A stretch of DNA of 64,000 bases, from NCBI GenBank assembly GCA_036925085.1, contig JAUPFP010000022.1, positions 185,001-249,000 of the forward strand, read 5' to 3'. Shown here piece after piece: positions 1 through 11,640 of this stretch. Positions within the stretch are counted from its first letter, which is position 1, and every line of letters starts with the position of its first letter. Both the position numbers and the translations under genes were made by a program. Origin of the DNA: Brachycybe producta (Eukaryota > Arthropoda > Diplopoda > Playtdesmida > Andrognathidae). The notes below the pieces were generated by a model, which was not told the origin of the DNA, searched no databases, and saw only the letters and a program-made list of their open reading frames with translations.

Positions 1-493
1 AGAGGGCCCACTTAGCATTCGTTTAAAAATGCTAAGGCTAAATTCTGGTCTTCTTACAGAACATTATTTCTTTTACTCCCTATCATCTGAACATGAATAA
101 ATCACTTTGTAAGCAGCCCAAATGGCCTGTGGTAGAGGGACAAAAGGGGGGTCTGGTGTTTCAAAGGCCTAAATGCGAATGCACTATAAAGAGTTGTGTT
201 TCGTACCGTATTTTTTTTGGACACCGTTTTAAAAGAACCCTTTGACTTGAACCTTGGATTCCAAGGCTTTGAAATCTTTATTGACTTTGATATAATCGGT
301 TGAATATGAAACTTCCAAGAAAGTTTAGCTGCAAGCTTTATTTCCAATAAGTAGAATGGACCACTTTGGTGTATGGAAATTTTGTTCGATTCTTTCATCT
401 AGACATCCTCATTATTAGGGGCTAGAAAACCATGTTTTTTGGTTTAATTTTCTTGTTCAAATCAAACGGGCTGGTTAGAGGCTAGTAAAGACA
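1..493. other. Unassigned AT-rich sequence
   Basis: I see no exon, splice-bounded frame or recognisable repeat here. If the symporter exon at 10427-10540 is the start of a gene running leftward, this could be intron of that gene. That is inference only. Confidence 0.4.
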
Positions 494-768
494 CAGGCAA
501 GTAAAGACAGTAAGATACAGTTGTTTGCTCCGCCCCTTTTATGAGGACTGGCAACTACTGACGTCACATGCCCAATTGGTTGATGTTTGGCCTGACGCTC
601 ATAAAAGGGCGGGGCAAACGACTGTATCTCTCTGTCTTTACATGCCTGTCAGATCTCTAGTTGACGACACAGGCATGTGACGTCAGACCACAAAAACCAA
701 TTAGAAGTTGCCGGTCCTCATAAAAGGGGCGGGGCAAACGACTGTATCTTACTGCCTTTACTTGCCTG
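494..768. mobile_element. Fold-back (MITE-like) element, CAGGCA family
   Basis: The ends are inverted repeats: the left starts CAGGCAAGTAAAG and the right ends CTTTACTTGCCTG, and each continues into a stretch containing GATACAG / CTGTATC. Inside each arm is the core CCGCCCCTTTTATGAG or its complement. A third partial arm (600-655) lies between them, with TGACGTCA beside it. Outer flanks GTTAGAGGC (473) and GCCTCTAAC (778) are also inverted, so the element may be larger or nested. It is non-coding. Related elements are at 1994, 6598, 12491, 62572 and 63603. Confidence 0.65.
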
Positions 769-1993
769 TAGAGTTCTGGCCTCTAACAAGTGTTTTTGAT
801 TATAAAAAAAAGCAATTGTTTGGCTGATCTAAATGGGATTTTTTTTTTTTACTTCAAAATTGCTTCTGGGGTCAACAGATTGAGAAAGATTTTGTTTGAT
901 TTTGCATAAAAATCCGAGTCTCCTACTCATTAGACGCCATTTCCGTTTATGAAATCCAAGTTGATATGTTTCACACGACTGGCTTTTTCTATGTTTTTAG
1001 CCTCTTGAGTACTTTTGAATAATTTGAAAATTATTGTCAGAAATCACTTTTGGAATATATGAATGCGTCATCAAGCAAACAACAAGCTTGAGGTCAGAAG
1101 TAAATAAAAAGACTTAATACAAATGTCCTGAGGTTGAATGTTACATTTACCCCTTGAGGGCTCAGATCAAGCTAATCTTCTATCCTTTCTCGCTTTTTTT
1201 TTCCCATTGGAGTTTTTCTTCTTTTAAAAAGTTGTGGCGCGCGTTTCAGTTGTATGTTGATTTAGGCTGAAATTACAAACACTAAAAACAAAATCGCTCC
1301 AACTACTTTTGTGGTCATATTTTTCTGTGTGTATCTTGGGGTGGGTGAATTTGGGCACATTTCCAATTTACTCAAAGATTTTGTTTCTCGGATAAAATAA
1401 CTTAAATTGAGAAGTTTTTTTTAAGTGGGTTTCTCTCTCTCTCTGAGTTTCTGAGGAGATTGGATTCTTTTGTAAACAAAAAAAAAAACAGATTCCATTT
1501 CCTTTATGGTTGTTACCCCCACCCTACAGTGTTACCAGATAAGCTTCTTTTATCTTAAGGGATATTACGTGAAGAGTAAACGCAAGCTGCGCTTGACAAG
1601 TGTATGGCTTTCATACATGGTGACATCAAAATGACGTAACAGCCAGCGCCTTGTACCACAGTGCAATGCTTGCTGTTAAACAGAGTGACAGGAAATTGCA
1701 GTGATTGCCCTGACCCTGCCACCGGGGCTCCTGTTTATTGTCGCATTTACTTTTTTCCCAATGGCACGGTTCACTCTTGGCGTGTGCAGCCGGTAGAATG
1801 AAAACAACTCACTGAGTGTTTTCCTGGACAAGTGTGGTTTCCAAATTTACCTAGCCGAGACAGGGCCAGACCCGTGGGCATCTTTTCGGCCTGGTTATGT
1901 GTGTGTCCAGACCTTATTGGTGGAGGATATTATTTGGCCGTAGCATTTTTCGACATTAGTCCTTCCTGGACTTGGCAACTCCCGAAATTTTCA
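769..1993. other. Unassigned AT-rich sequence
   Basis: No convincing coding exon or repeat was found. Homopolymer runs and a GC-richer patch around 1640-1800 are present, but no open frame with splice borders could be supported. Confidence 0.35.
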
Positions 1994-2197
1994 CAGGCAG
2001 TTAGAAATAGGTGAAAACTTCAGTTGGCGCCGCCCTTGTTATGACGATCGGCAACTTCTAATTGGCTGGTTATGTAGTCTGACGTCACATGCTCCGCCCT
2101 TTTCAACGTCATACTACATAACCAGCCAATTAGAAGGTGCCAGTCGTCATAACAAGGGCGGAGCCAACTGAAGTTTTCACCTATTTCTAACTACCTG
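1994..2197. mobile_element. Fold-back (MITE-like) element, CAGGCA family
   Basis: This is a nearly perfect palindrome of about 200 bp. The left arm reads CAGGCAGTTAGAAATAGG and the right arm is its near complement ending CTACCTG. Both arms contain a CCGCCCTTGTTATGACG-type core and TGACGTCA. It shares the core with the element at 494-768, but the outer arms differ. It is non-coding. Confidence 0.75.
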
Positions 2198-2634
2198 TCC
2201 AGAGAACATTCTGCAATTTTTTTTATTGAATTAATATGATCTTTGGGTTTTGACAATGCATTTCGCATGCTGTAATTTGGACTCTCTTTGTCCGTCTTCC
2301 ACAGTTTCTTCTCGGCTGCTTGCGGAATAATTTTTAAAATTCAGATTACTGCACAGATTGGCAAATAATCGTGAGCGTTGACTGAAAATTTCGTGGGGAA
2401 TTGACTGAAAATAAAGAAGCGGCTGAAAATCTTACCGGTAGCCAATGCATATTCCGACCTGCTAAAAAGTAACCACTCACACTTCCTTTGGTATTTTTGC
2501 GAGAAGACTGCAATCGAAATGAAAAAAGAAAACAAGAAAATCAAAACAAAATATATATTCAAAAATATATTTTTTATAAAAAAACATAGTAAAAACACAA
2601 AGTATAATCTGTGTTTGTTGTTGGTAAAATGGCA

Positions 2635-3420
2635 AATAAGAATGAAGGAAAATAACATAAGAGAAACAAAGATAGAAGGAAAGTGAGATAGGAACAAAGA
2701 AAACTCAATTAACAATTATAACAAGAAAATTAAACAAAAAAAAAAGCATGTTTTTTTTGTGATACTCGCTTTTATATATATATAAAAAAAAAGGTTCAAA
2801 AAGTAAAACAAGACGTGTAATCGTGTCTTGTGTTGTTGGTGTAGTGTGGTTAGTGTCTTCAGCCCATTGGTTATGTTGGTGAACTGGGTCATGGGTCATG
2901 GGTATTTTCAAATATATTTCAGAAGGTGGCGGTGGACAAAACCAAACAAACAAATTATATGAAGGTTAAATAAAAGCGAGTAATTATAATAAAAAGAAAA
3001 ATTGAGATAGAGAATAGGAAATCTTAAAATATAGGAATACTGAAATTGCAAATGAGAATGAACGAGAAAATGACACAGAAAAAAACATAAAGAGATAGAA
3101 GGAAAAGGAGATAGGAATAAAGAAAACTCAATTAAGAATTAGAACAAGAGAAAATTAAACAAAAAACATGTTTGTTTTTTTGTGATACTCGCTTTTATAA
3201 AAAAAATATCTAAAAAGTAGGAAAAACAAGATCTAATCCCCTCTTGGGTTGTTGGTGTAGTGGGTTAGTATCTTAGCCCATTCATTGGTTATGTAACTTA
3301 TGTTGGTCTAAGTTGGTCATGGGTTCTCAATCCCCCATGTGGATTGTATTTTCAAATATATTTCAGAAGGTGACGGTGGACAAACAAACAAATTATGTGA
3401 AAGTAAATAAAAGCGAGTAA
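2635..3420. repeat. Tandem duplication of a ~350-bp AT-rich unit
   Basis: Two direct copies (about 2635-2975 and 3052-3420) share the blocks GATAGAAGGAAA, AAAACTCAATTAA, TGTGATACTCGCTTTTAT, GGTCATGGGT and AAATATATTTCAGAAGGTG in the same order. I see no coding capacity. Confidence 0.7.
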
Positions 3421-3893
3421 ATTTTGCCTGTTTAGAGTCTATAGTGTATATAGGCTATAACATCTTCACCAGTTTATAGAACTCTAGTCTCTAACCAGGT
3501 TCTCTTCCTGTAAAACGCAATTTTTCAGTTGACGTACTACTGGTAATTATTCTCGAATTTATCAAACAAATCTCCTCCTCCTCCTCCTCCCCTTCTTCTC
3601 CGCTTTTCAAAAATTAAAATCAAATCTAAAAAAAAAGTTTGATCGATCGATGTTTTTAAATTGTGTTTACATTTTTGTTAGAAAATTTGCTGTCCAGTTT
3701 AGATTTTTGTTTGTTTTCTGATTAATTTGATCCGAAGCTGCCCATTTTTTTTTCCTCTTCCTTCTTGTTTTTTTTTACTCTTCCTAGGCTTTTAATGGTT
3801 TTAATCATCAGGAAAAGAGAGTGGGGTGGTTGGGTGCTTTGAGCAATGGGCATTAAATTTTGTTATTCGGTTTAAAAACCAACATGAGATTGA

Positions 3894-3946
3894 GGAGGGG
3901 AGGGGGAGGGGGAGGGGGAGGGGGAGAGGGAGAGGGATACTCGAAA
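3894..3946 (+). repeat. G-rich simple repeat (GGGGGA)n, quadruplex-prone
   Basis: A purine-only stretch has five or more runs of four to five guanines separated by single adenines. This pattern can form a G-quadruplex on the plus strand. The surrounding 3421-4083 sequence shows no gene. Confidence 0.85.
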
Positions 3947-4083
3947 TGAATGGCTTTTCTCTAGATGTTTATTTCGACACTTGCATAATCATAAAAAAAA
4001 ATATTAGTTACCATGTAGTTTTTGAACTGCAAAGTTGCTTAAGGTCCAAATTCAAGATAGAAATTTGGCAGGTTATATAGTTG

Positions 4084-5380
4084 CCTCACCATAGAGGTGG
4101 GAGATTCTTCCAGCGCATCTGCGTCCAGGCGGCCTGCGACCAGACTGGTTTCAATAGTTCTTTTTCTGAGCAGTTCCTTTGATGCGAATGCGACTGGCAA
4201 CCAGAATGTGCGGCCGGCATTTCTAATGTGCGTTTGCATCTATACTGCATACGCAGACGCAGTGTTAAAGGGTCTTTCTGTCAAGTTTCTTTCAGCTTGT
4301 TGTTGTAGTTTTGTTGGTGTGTCTGCGTGTCGGAAAATGCAAGTTGACCCATGACTGATGATACTGCATCAGGACACTCTCCCTGGCCTCAGTCGTGAGT
4401 TGCAAAACCTATAGGTTTTGTCAACCCTACGATTTTTCTGGCGCGTCTGCAGTCTTTTGCGTCCATTGCCGCGTACGCGCCCCGCCGTCATTCTTCTGGT
4501 GCATCTCACGACCAAGGCAAGGGAGAATCTCCTGCAAGGCAAGGAGGTTCATGCAATTAAAAGCAACAAAATATGCCATTGAATATGCACTATAAAAAAA
4601 TGTTATTCAAAATTTCACCCGTCTAAATGGAAGAAAGTGGCAACGAGCAACATTTTTAAATTTTCAAATTCAAAACTTCATCGATTTTTTGTTAAAAAAA
4701 TTTTAATATTTCGAAAAATTTCTCTCAACATCAAAAGATGTACGAGGAGGAGCGTAAGTGGTGCGGAGTATCATTTGTATCAAGTTCATCGTTAATTTCA
4801 TTTATAAGATGAACCTGATTCTATGTTCCCCTTTATAAAGTATATTTCCACAATTTTCATGAAGTCAGAAAAGTTCCGAGACTTATTTTTTTTTTTTTTG
4901 AAAAAATTGCAAAAATTACAATTTATGCACTTTTTTTTGTGCCAATTTTGGCAAAATATGCATGCTTTAAAAAAAAATGACAAAATATGCAAAAACATGC
5001 ATTTTAAAATTCATATATTTAGCTTCAGCATGATATGACTCATGTTCCTATCTCATTTAGCATGAATTCTGAGCCAGAATACTAAACCATGCATTTGCAT
5101 GAACCTCCTTGCCCTGATCGTCAGTCATGATGTAGACTTGCATTTTCCCCCCACACGTAGACACACCAACAAAACAACTACAACAAGCATAAAGAAACTC
5201 GGCAGAAAAGAAGACCCTTTCACCACTGCGTCCGCATCTGCAGTATAGATGTAAACGCACAGTAGAGAGACGCCGGCCGCACATTCTGGTTGCCAGTCGC
5301 ATTCGTACCAAAGGAACGGCTCAGATACAGAACTATTGAAACCAGATCAGTCTGGTGCAAAAGTGTAAATTCGCAATAAA
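4084..5380. repeat. Long inverted repeat, ~290-bp arms
   Basis: Left arm 4090-4395 and right arm 5098-5375 are reverse complements of each other with scattered mismatches (for example AACCAGAATGTGCGGCCGGC on the left and GCCGGCCGCACATTCTGGTT on the right). They enclose a roughly 700-bp AT-rich loop. The arms are clearly GC-richer than their surroundings. No transposase frame is visible. A fold-back transposon or an inverted duplication would both explain this. Confidence 0.75.
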
Positions 5381-5982
5381 CCATGTGTAAACTTCTGAAA
5401 AGATGATTTTTCCTCAAGTCTAGACTCTTTGTTTCAATATGAGAAACTTGATAAGATTTACCCAGGATAACATTTTCTGAAAGTTTGTTGAGGTTTAAAG
5501 CAATTTGGAAGTGTCTTATGACACTTTTCTTATGGGGTTTAAAGTTACTGGGCAGAGGTTTATCTTTGTTCTCTCACTTTCCTGGAAATGTCTCTCCATT
5601 GAGTCGAGAGACATTTTATGTAAATAGTTCCCAGTATTTGGGCATTTGAGGGTGTTGTTTACTGAAGGTGGTTTTCTGGAAGTTTTTTTTTGGGTGTTGT
5701 CATAGAAATATATGAAAGTGACTTCACGCAGCTGAATAAATGGATGAATAACGGGAATGTGCAGGTTTTATGGTGATATTTTCAGTTTTTGAAGTTGTTT
5801 AAAAGTGTTTTTAATGCATTTTCTTGCGAAAAAAAAAAATAGAAGTTGTTTGGAAATGGTTTTATGGAAATTTTTAAAGTTAAAGTTGCTGAGAAAAATT
5901 TTTTTTTAAAGCCCTTATCACACAAGAAACACGTCGAGCAACAGTTCTTTCAATTTTGAGAGCCACTAGTCTTTCAACCTAA
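5381..5982. other. Unassigned sequence
   Basis: No coding exon, RNA gene or clear repeat was seen in this stretch. Confidence 0.35.
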
Positions 5983-6241
5983 GGCCGGGCGCAAATTAGG
6001 GAACCAAATGAGCAAGCAACCACAAGTCTCTGGAGACACTTCACTAGCGCCACCATTTCAACTTTGTAAACCAAAATAGTTGCATTCAACCATAGCTGAA
6101 TCATGTTACCTCTTCTGTTCAGAAAATAGTGAGCAGAGACAACAAGCAACTGTTGTGTGGCAGCAACCACTCTCTTGTCACGTGATCATGATTTGGTTGC
6201 TTGGTTGCTCGCTCATTTGGTTCCCTAATTTGCGCCCGGCC
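5983..6241. mobile_element. Harbinger-like MITE with TAA target duplication
   Basis: Terminal inverted repeats of about 35 bp begin GGCCGGGCGCAAATTAGG on the left and end CCTAATTTGCGCCCGGCC on the right. They are flanked by TAA on both sides (5980-5982 and 6242-6244). A 3-bp TAA duplication with GG-starting inverted repeats fits the PIF/Harbinger superfamily. At 259 bp it is non-coding. Confidence 0.7.
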
Positions 6242-6597
6242 TAAAGTTCAACACATGCGATATGACTGGCAACCACATTTTCAATTAGTTGAAAGCTTGA
6301 GTTGCTTGAAATTCAAAAGGTTTAACTTGTATGGCAACATTTCATTATACTCACGTCAACAACCAATCACAAGACACTGTGTTGTTATGTGACACACCCA
6401 ATATTTCACACTCATTCCAACATGGCGTCCTCTACATTGAATACAGAGATTTGGACCAAGTCTTTATTGATCTCATTATATAAGGAAATCCATTGTTTGT
6501 TGCTTTTGTACTATCATCAGTCAGCTTGTCAACTAGTTGCTTAACAATTTTTCCCAATCATGATAAAGGAATCTTGGCAGTTGTGAAAACAGGCAAG

Positions 6598-6735
6598 TGT
6601 GCTCAGCACTAGCTTTTCGTTTGCCCCGCCCTTTTATGAGCGTCAGACGAAATATGAACCAATTAGAGATTGATGACGCTCATAAAAGGGGCGGGGCAAA
6701 CGAAAAGCTAGTGCTGGGGACACTTTGACTGTGTT
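6598..6735. mobile_element. Fold-back element, CAGGCA family
   Basis: The left arm, AAGTGTGCTCAGCACTAGC followed by a TTTTCGTTTGCC..CCGCCCTTTTATGAGCG core, pairs with the right arm carrying the complementary core, GCTAGTGCTGGGGACACTT. Short and non-coding, it has the same core as 494-768 with different outer arm sequence. Confidence 0.65.
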
Positions 6736-7937
6736 GTGAAAGGCCCTGGTGTCTTGTAAAATTGAATGAAATGTTGCCTAAAATATTTCTCGTGTGATGA
6801 GGCTATTAGGCAATGTTTGTTTTTTTGTAAATTAAAGTTGCTATTAAAAGTTGCCATTGCGCAGATTTTCGAGGGTTTTTTTTTTAAAAAAAAGTTTGCT
6901 GAGAAAAAGGAAGTTTTTTTTTTATGATTATTAAATTTCTTGAAGAAGAGGTTCATAATAACAAAAAACGGTCATTTTCTCTGGACGATCACTTTTGTTT
7001 ACGACTGTTGGTGGGGTGGGGGAGGGGAGAGCTTAACCCATTTGTTTGGCGCCACTTTTTGAGGTCACTTTGCCCTTCCAAACTTATAACAGTTGTGTGA
7101 CTGTATCATCATCATTAAGTTTACAACCTCATTACAGAGAAACCCCTTAATATCCCTTTTATATAACGTCTTATGTTATTGTAGTATGTGTGACCCCTTG
7201 TTGGAAGGCAAACCATAATAACACTAGCCCCGGGGGGGGGGGGGGTGAATGGGGTTTGAGCACTTTAGGTCCAAATTCAAGAAGAAAAACCTGACACGTA
7301 AACTTTGGCTTTAAGATCGGTTTATTATGTTACATTATTCTTATGTTGGAACCTTGCTCTGAGGGTTCAAGTTTGAATTTCAAGTGCCGACTGAGTTTTC
7401 TTCTTGAATTTGAGTTTTAGCTCTGAATTTATTTATAGCTTTTTACATTCTGTCTTCCTTTTGTATGAAAAACAATCTGAATAAGTGTATTATTTTCCTA
7501 ATTGAATAATTGTGACGTCAGATTGACTTGTTTACATCGGAATTTAATCTGATTTCTGGGATCATTTTTTCTTATCCTTGTCTTTATAATTTAATCTCGG
7601 TTTCATTGTTTTCTCAATTGCGAAACAATTTGCAAACAATTGATTTCTTTTCTTTTCTTTTCTTTTACAATGGAAGAAGCTCTCTCTCTATTGTACTTTT
7701 TTTTTATTAGACGTCTTAGCTTTTTTTTTCCAGAAAGCAGATTTAAAACCGAAGGAATTTAAAGTATTTTTAGAAACTAGAATAGTAAATGATTTGTAGC
7801 AGCAATCTTTCAAAATGAACGTTATATGGAATTTTTAATTTTTGTTAAAAATGGAAATTCACATTTTCAATCCTTTCAGATGATTTTATTTTTTAAATAC
7901 GTTCGTATATTTGCATAATTTGTAATGTATTTTTTAA
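6736..7937. other. Unassigned AT-rich sequence
   Basis: No exon was supported. There is a 13-14 base run of G near 7230 and a (TTTTC)n stretch near 7645. Fragments around 7745-7800 (GAAACTAGAATAGTAAATGAT) resemble the fold-back repeat family seen at 11200-11640. Confidence 0.35.
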
Positions 7938-9070
7938 GTTGGCTTTATAGATATTTATTTTGTTTTTGTTCTACTAGATGGCGCGCCTGTCGTGTTCTGT
8001 ATACGACGTCTCTCTCTCTCTCTTCACCTGTTGTTTTGAGAAAGTTTATATTTTTCAAGCGAGCGTTTTTCAGAAGAAACATTACGAAAAAAAAAAAATT
8101 CAAAAGTGTTTTTAGAAACTAGAATAGTTGGTGATTATGCTAAAAGTTTATTCATGATGATTATCTTTCAAAATAAACTTTTTATTACAGTTTTGAAAAA
8201 AAAAATGCCAAATATAGTTTTTTGCATGAAATTTCAATGGAAAAACCAAAAACGTGTCATTTTTCAACAGGCACGTGTACTGGCTACAAAATTCTAGGTC
8301 GGCAATATCCGGCATCGGTGCTTCGTCACCCTTTCCAATGTTCAAATTAGCCAGATTTTTTTTTTTTCGCTATGGTAAATGTAAATTTATATTTCACAGT
8401 TACGAAAGAGACATATGATGAGGTCCATCCAATTTTGAGAAGTTCCTCCGAGGGTTTCACGGTTTCTATATGCTCTGCAGGGAGTTTCTTAGCTTTGAGA
8501 GAGAGAGAGAGGCTCTCGATGACCTTCCAGTTTTAAGAAGTTTTTGGATGCCTCGTAGTTTCAAGTAATACAGTACTGATACCAATATAGTCAGAATTGT
8601 ATATTTTAATGTGCTGTTAACAATCAGCTTAAATTACAAAATTGTAGGTGTTACAGTTTTTAAAATATGTATCTAAACACATATTACGCGCACCACTCAA
8701 CAAGTGTTTAAAAGTCAATGTTTGACGCGCTGGCGCCCGGATGTGGACCGCTGCAGGTAGCATTTGCAAGCCTTACCACCTGGGCCCAGTATACTACGTC
8801 CTTGATTTTTAAACTGAACTATAAAATGTTTTTATTTTTTAAAAATATTGCCATAAAGAAAAAAAAAAAACATTTAACATAATCTTTTACCATTCTAGTT
8901 TTGAAAGCAATTTGAATTTTTTTTTCGTAATGTTTTTTAAAAAGCGTTTTCTGGACGTTTTTTTGAGTTTTCCAAATTTGACAAAAAACGTCTATGAAGC
9001 ATAGCATTAGCCACTGCAGTGTGGCCCGTCCTGAAGGACCAAAAGCAAAATAAATATCTATTCAGCCACC
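7938..9070. mobile_element. Composite copy of the GGTGGCTGAATAG repeat family
   Basis: The left end (TAA then GTTGGCTTTATAGATATTT) and the right end (AAATATCTATTCAGCCACC) form degenerate inverted termini. They match the family found in the introns of the defensin-like genes (17511-17952, 24960/35607, 52834-53402). Inside are the family blocks AGATGGCGCGCCTG (7976) and CATTCTAGTTTTGAAA (8892), plus foreign sequence. No transposase frame was seen. Confidence 0.5.
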
Positions 9071-9239
9071 TTTAAAGCAAATAACTCTTCATTCACTAAT
9101 CATAAAACATATTGCATAACACTCAAGATATACCGCATAACTAAGAGTAAAAGGTTATTTATAGTTTAGTTGACTATTTTTATATTTTAGTCGACTAACA
9201 ATTTTAATGAAGAAATTTAGTTGAATTCTTTTTTTTTTA

Positions 9240-10275
9240 GTTAACTAAGAAATTTAATGAAAATTCTTTTTTTTAGTTAACTGTTAACTAAGAAATTTTG
9301 TCTACTAGTTTTTTTGTTAACTATTAGTTAATTAAAGAAATTTAGTCGACTATTAATTAAGAAATTTAGTCGACTATTAGTTAATTAAGAAATTTAGTCG
9401 ACTATTAGTTAATTAAGAAATTTAGTCGACTATTAGTTAATTAAGAAATTTAGTCGACTATTAATTAATTAAGAAATTTAGTCGACTATTAGTTAATTAA
9501 GAAATTTAGTCGACTATTAATTAATTAAAAAATTTAGTCGACTATTAATTAATTAAGAAATTTAGTCGACTATTAATTAAGAAATTTAGTCGACTATTAA
9601 TTAAGAAATTTAGTCGACTATTAATTAATTAAGAAATTTAGTCGACTATTAATTAATTAAGAAATTTAGTCGACTATTAATTAATTAAGAAATTTAGTCG
9701 ACTATTAATTAATTAAGAAATTTAGTCGACTATTAATTAAGAAATTTAGTCGACTATTAATTAATTAAGAAATTTAGTCGACTATTAATTAATTAAGAAA
9801 TTTAGTCGACTATTAATTAATTAAGAAATTTAGTCGACTATTAATTAATTAAGAAATTTAGTCGACTATTAATTAATTAAAAAATTTAGTCGACTATTAA
9901 TTAATTAAGAAATTTAGTCGACTATTAATTAAGAAATTTAGTCGACTATTAATTAAGAAATTTAGTCGACTATTAATTAATTAAGAAATTTAGTCGACTA
10001 TTAATTAATTAAGAAATTTAGTCGACTATTAATTAATTAAGAAATTTAGTCGACTATTAATTAATTAAGAAATTTAGTCGACTATTAATTAAGAAATTTA
10101 GTCGACTATTAATTAAGAAATTTAGTCGACTATTAATTAATTAAGAAATTTAGTCGACTATTAATTAATTAAGAAATTTAGTCGACTATTAATTAATTAA
10201 GAAATTTAGTCGACTATTAATTAATTAAGAAATTTAGTCGACTATTAATTAATTAATTAAGAAATTTAGTTGACT
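9240..10275. repeat. ~1-kb minisatellite, 24/28-bp unit
   Basis: About 35-40 tandem units contain AAGAAATTTAGTCGACTA followed by TTAATTAA or TTAATTAATT. Unit length alternates between 24 and 28 bp through loss or gain of one AATT. Units near both edges are more degenerate, and the interior shows a repeating higher-order order of long and short units. Each unit contains the palindromes TAGTCGACTA and TTAATTAA. Confidence 0.92.
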
Positions 10276-10426
10276 ATTAGTTAACTGATAAATTTAGTCG
10301 ACTAATATTTTTAGTTAACTATTAATAAGAAATTTCGTTTACTACATTTTTAGTTAACTATTAGTTAACTAAAAAAAATGATTAAGTGACACACGGCTCT
10401 ACAGACACACACCGAAACACACTTAC

Positions 10427-10540
10427 CCATATTCCGACAGCCAGAACGATGCCAAAATAAGCTCCAATGACAGAAATATCGGCCCAGTTAAGTTTGGCCG
10501 ATGTTTCCCCGACACTGTTTTTATCATTAACGGTATCCAT
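10427..10540 (-). CDS. First coding exon of an SLC5-type sodium/solute symporter
   Basis: Read on the minus strand, an ATG at 10540 opens a 38-codon frame that ends at 10427 in ...GGAATATGG followed by the consensus donor GTAAGTG, leaving a phase-0 intron. The peptide has a polar N-terminus (MDTVNDKNSVGETSAK) and then LNWADISVIGAYFGIVLAVG, which matches in character the cytosolic N-terminus and first membrane helix of SLC5 sodium/glucose-type cotransporters (the ADIxVIxxYF...AVGxW pattern). These are plasma-membrane proteins that couple solute uptake to sodium. Later exons should lie at lower coordinates or beyond the window; I could not find them. A short exon makes the family call probable, not certain. 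Confidence 0.72.
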
Positions 10541-11199
10541 GTGGATCTTATTTTTTCGTCAATTAGCGTATAGCGAGGGGGGGGGGGTGGCTCTCTCAAG
10601 TTATATTTTAAATTAACAGATTAAAAGCACTCCTTCTCCTTCGTCTGCTTATTCCGCCACTTAACTTATTCACATACACAATACACCACGCGCCCGCGTT
10701 CCACACATAAACACAACGCGGTGCTCTCTCAACGTGCACAAAAATCAAATAGAAAATGATGCTTTTCTTACTTTTTGCATCTTTTGATTTTATATATATT
10801 TTTGTGTGGCTTGTGATCTGATATGAGTAAGAGATTTACTGTGATGCGATTCGTTACGAATTGTAAGGTTCGGTTTCGTTACGTCACTAAACTCCTCCTC
10901 CTCCTCCTCCTCCTCCATTCTCCGTCTTGTTACGTTTTTTTCTCTCATAGATAAAAAAAAATAGCAGGTAAAAAAAATACCATTTCATTGCTTCTATTGT
11001 TTGTTAATTGGTTGTAATTGTATTCATGGAATTAGTTTGAATTTAAGGCATAAATTCAAGAATTGAAATTTGTATTTTGAGCTCGAACTTTGTCCCTCTG
11101 ACACAGGATACTACTGTTCTGGAAGAAACTCTTTAGTTTTTCTTCAAGTTGGGTTTTAAAGTGTAACTGCCTCTCAAAAATCTGATTATTCTGTTTTTC
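10541..11199 (-). other. Upstream region of the symporter exon
   Basis: The first ~200 bp upstream (minus-strand sense) are GC-richer than average and could hold the 5' UTR and promoter. There are an 11-base G run at 10577 and a (CTC)n repeat near 10892. I see no well-placed TATA box that I would defend. The rest is AT-rich and featureless. Confidence 0.35.
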
Positions 11200-11640
11200 A
11201 GAAGCTAAAATTAAGAGAAAATTGAAAGTGGTTTTTATTTAGAAACTAGAAGGGTATATTTCATGTTGATATATTTCAAATGACCCAAAAATGTATGTGT
11301 TTTGGAAAATGAGCCAACTTTTATGTTGGTCTTAAGGATTAAACGCCTCTCAAACTGGCAATTATTCTGTCTTTTTCAGGAGCAACATGAAAGGAAACTT
11401 GAATGTGTTTTAGAAACTAGAAGGGTAGCTCAATCACTTAAGGATATTTTTCATGTTGATATCTTTCAAAATAACTTTCTAAAGGTTGAAAATAACCCAA
11501 TTTTAAGCCGATGACGTCTGGCAAGTCAGAAGACATTTTTTTAAAAAAATTTTTGTCTATAAAAAAGTTTATTTTGAAAGATATCAACATGAAAATACCC
11601 TTCAAGTGATTCACTTACCATTCTCTAGTTTCTAACCCAC
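11200..11640. mobile_element. Fold-back repeat (GTTGATATCTTTCAAAATAA family)
   Basis: The left half carries AACTAGAAGGGTAGCTCAA and CATGTTGATATCTTTCAAA. The right half (from about 11560) carries the complements TTTGAAAGATATCAACATG and TGATTCACTTACCATTC, so the element folds into a hairpin. A partial direct duplicate of the left half is at 11225-11300. Relatives are at 37590-37960, 45545-45640, 51340-51520 and 58200-58400. It is non-coding. Confidence 0.55.

Noticed and set aside
3826-4080. 84-codon frame with (Gly-Arg)n
   Set aside because: It is a translation of the purine-rich simple repeat at 3894-3946 and has no other support.
9240-10275. CRISPR-like array
   Set aside because: Units are directly adjacent with no unique spacers, and the genome is eukaryotic; it is a minisatellite.
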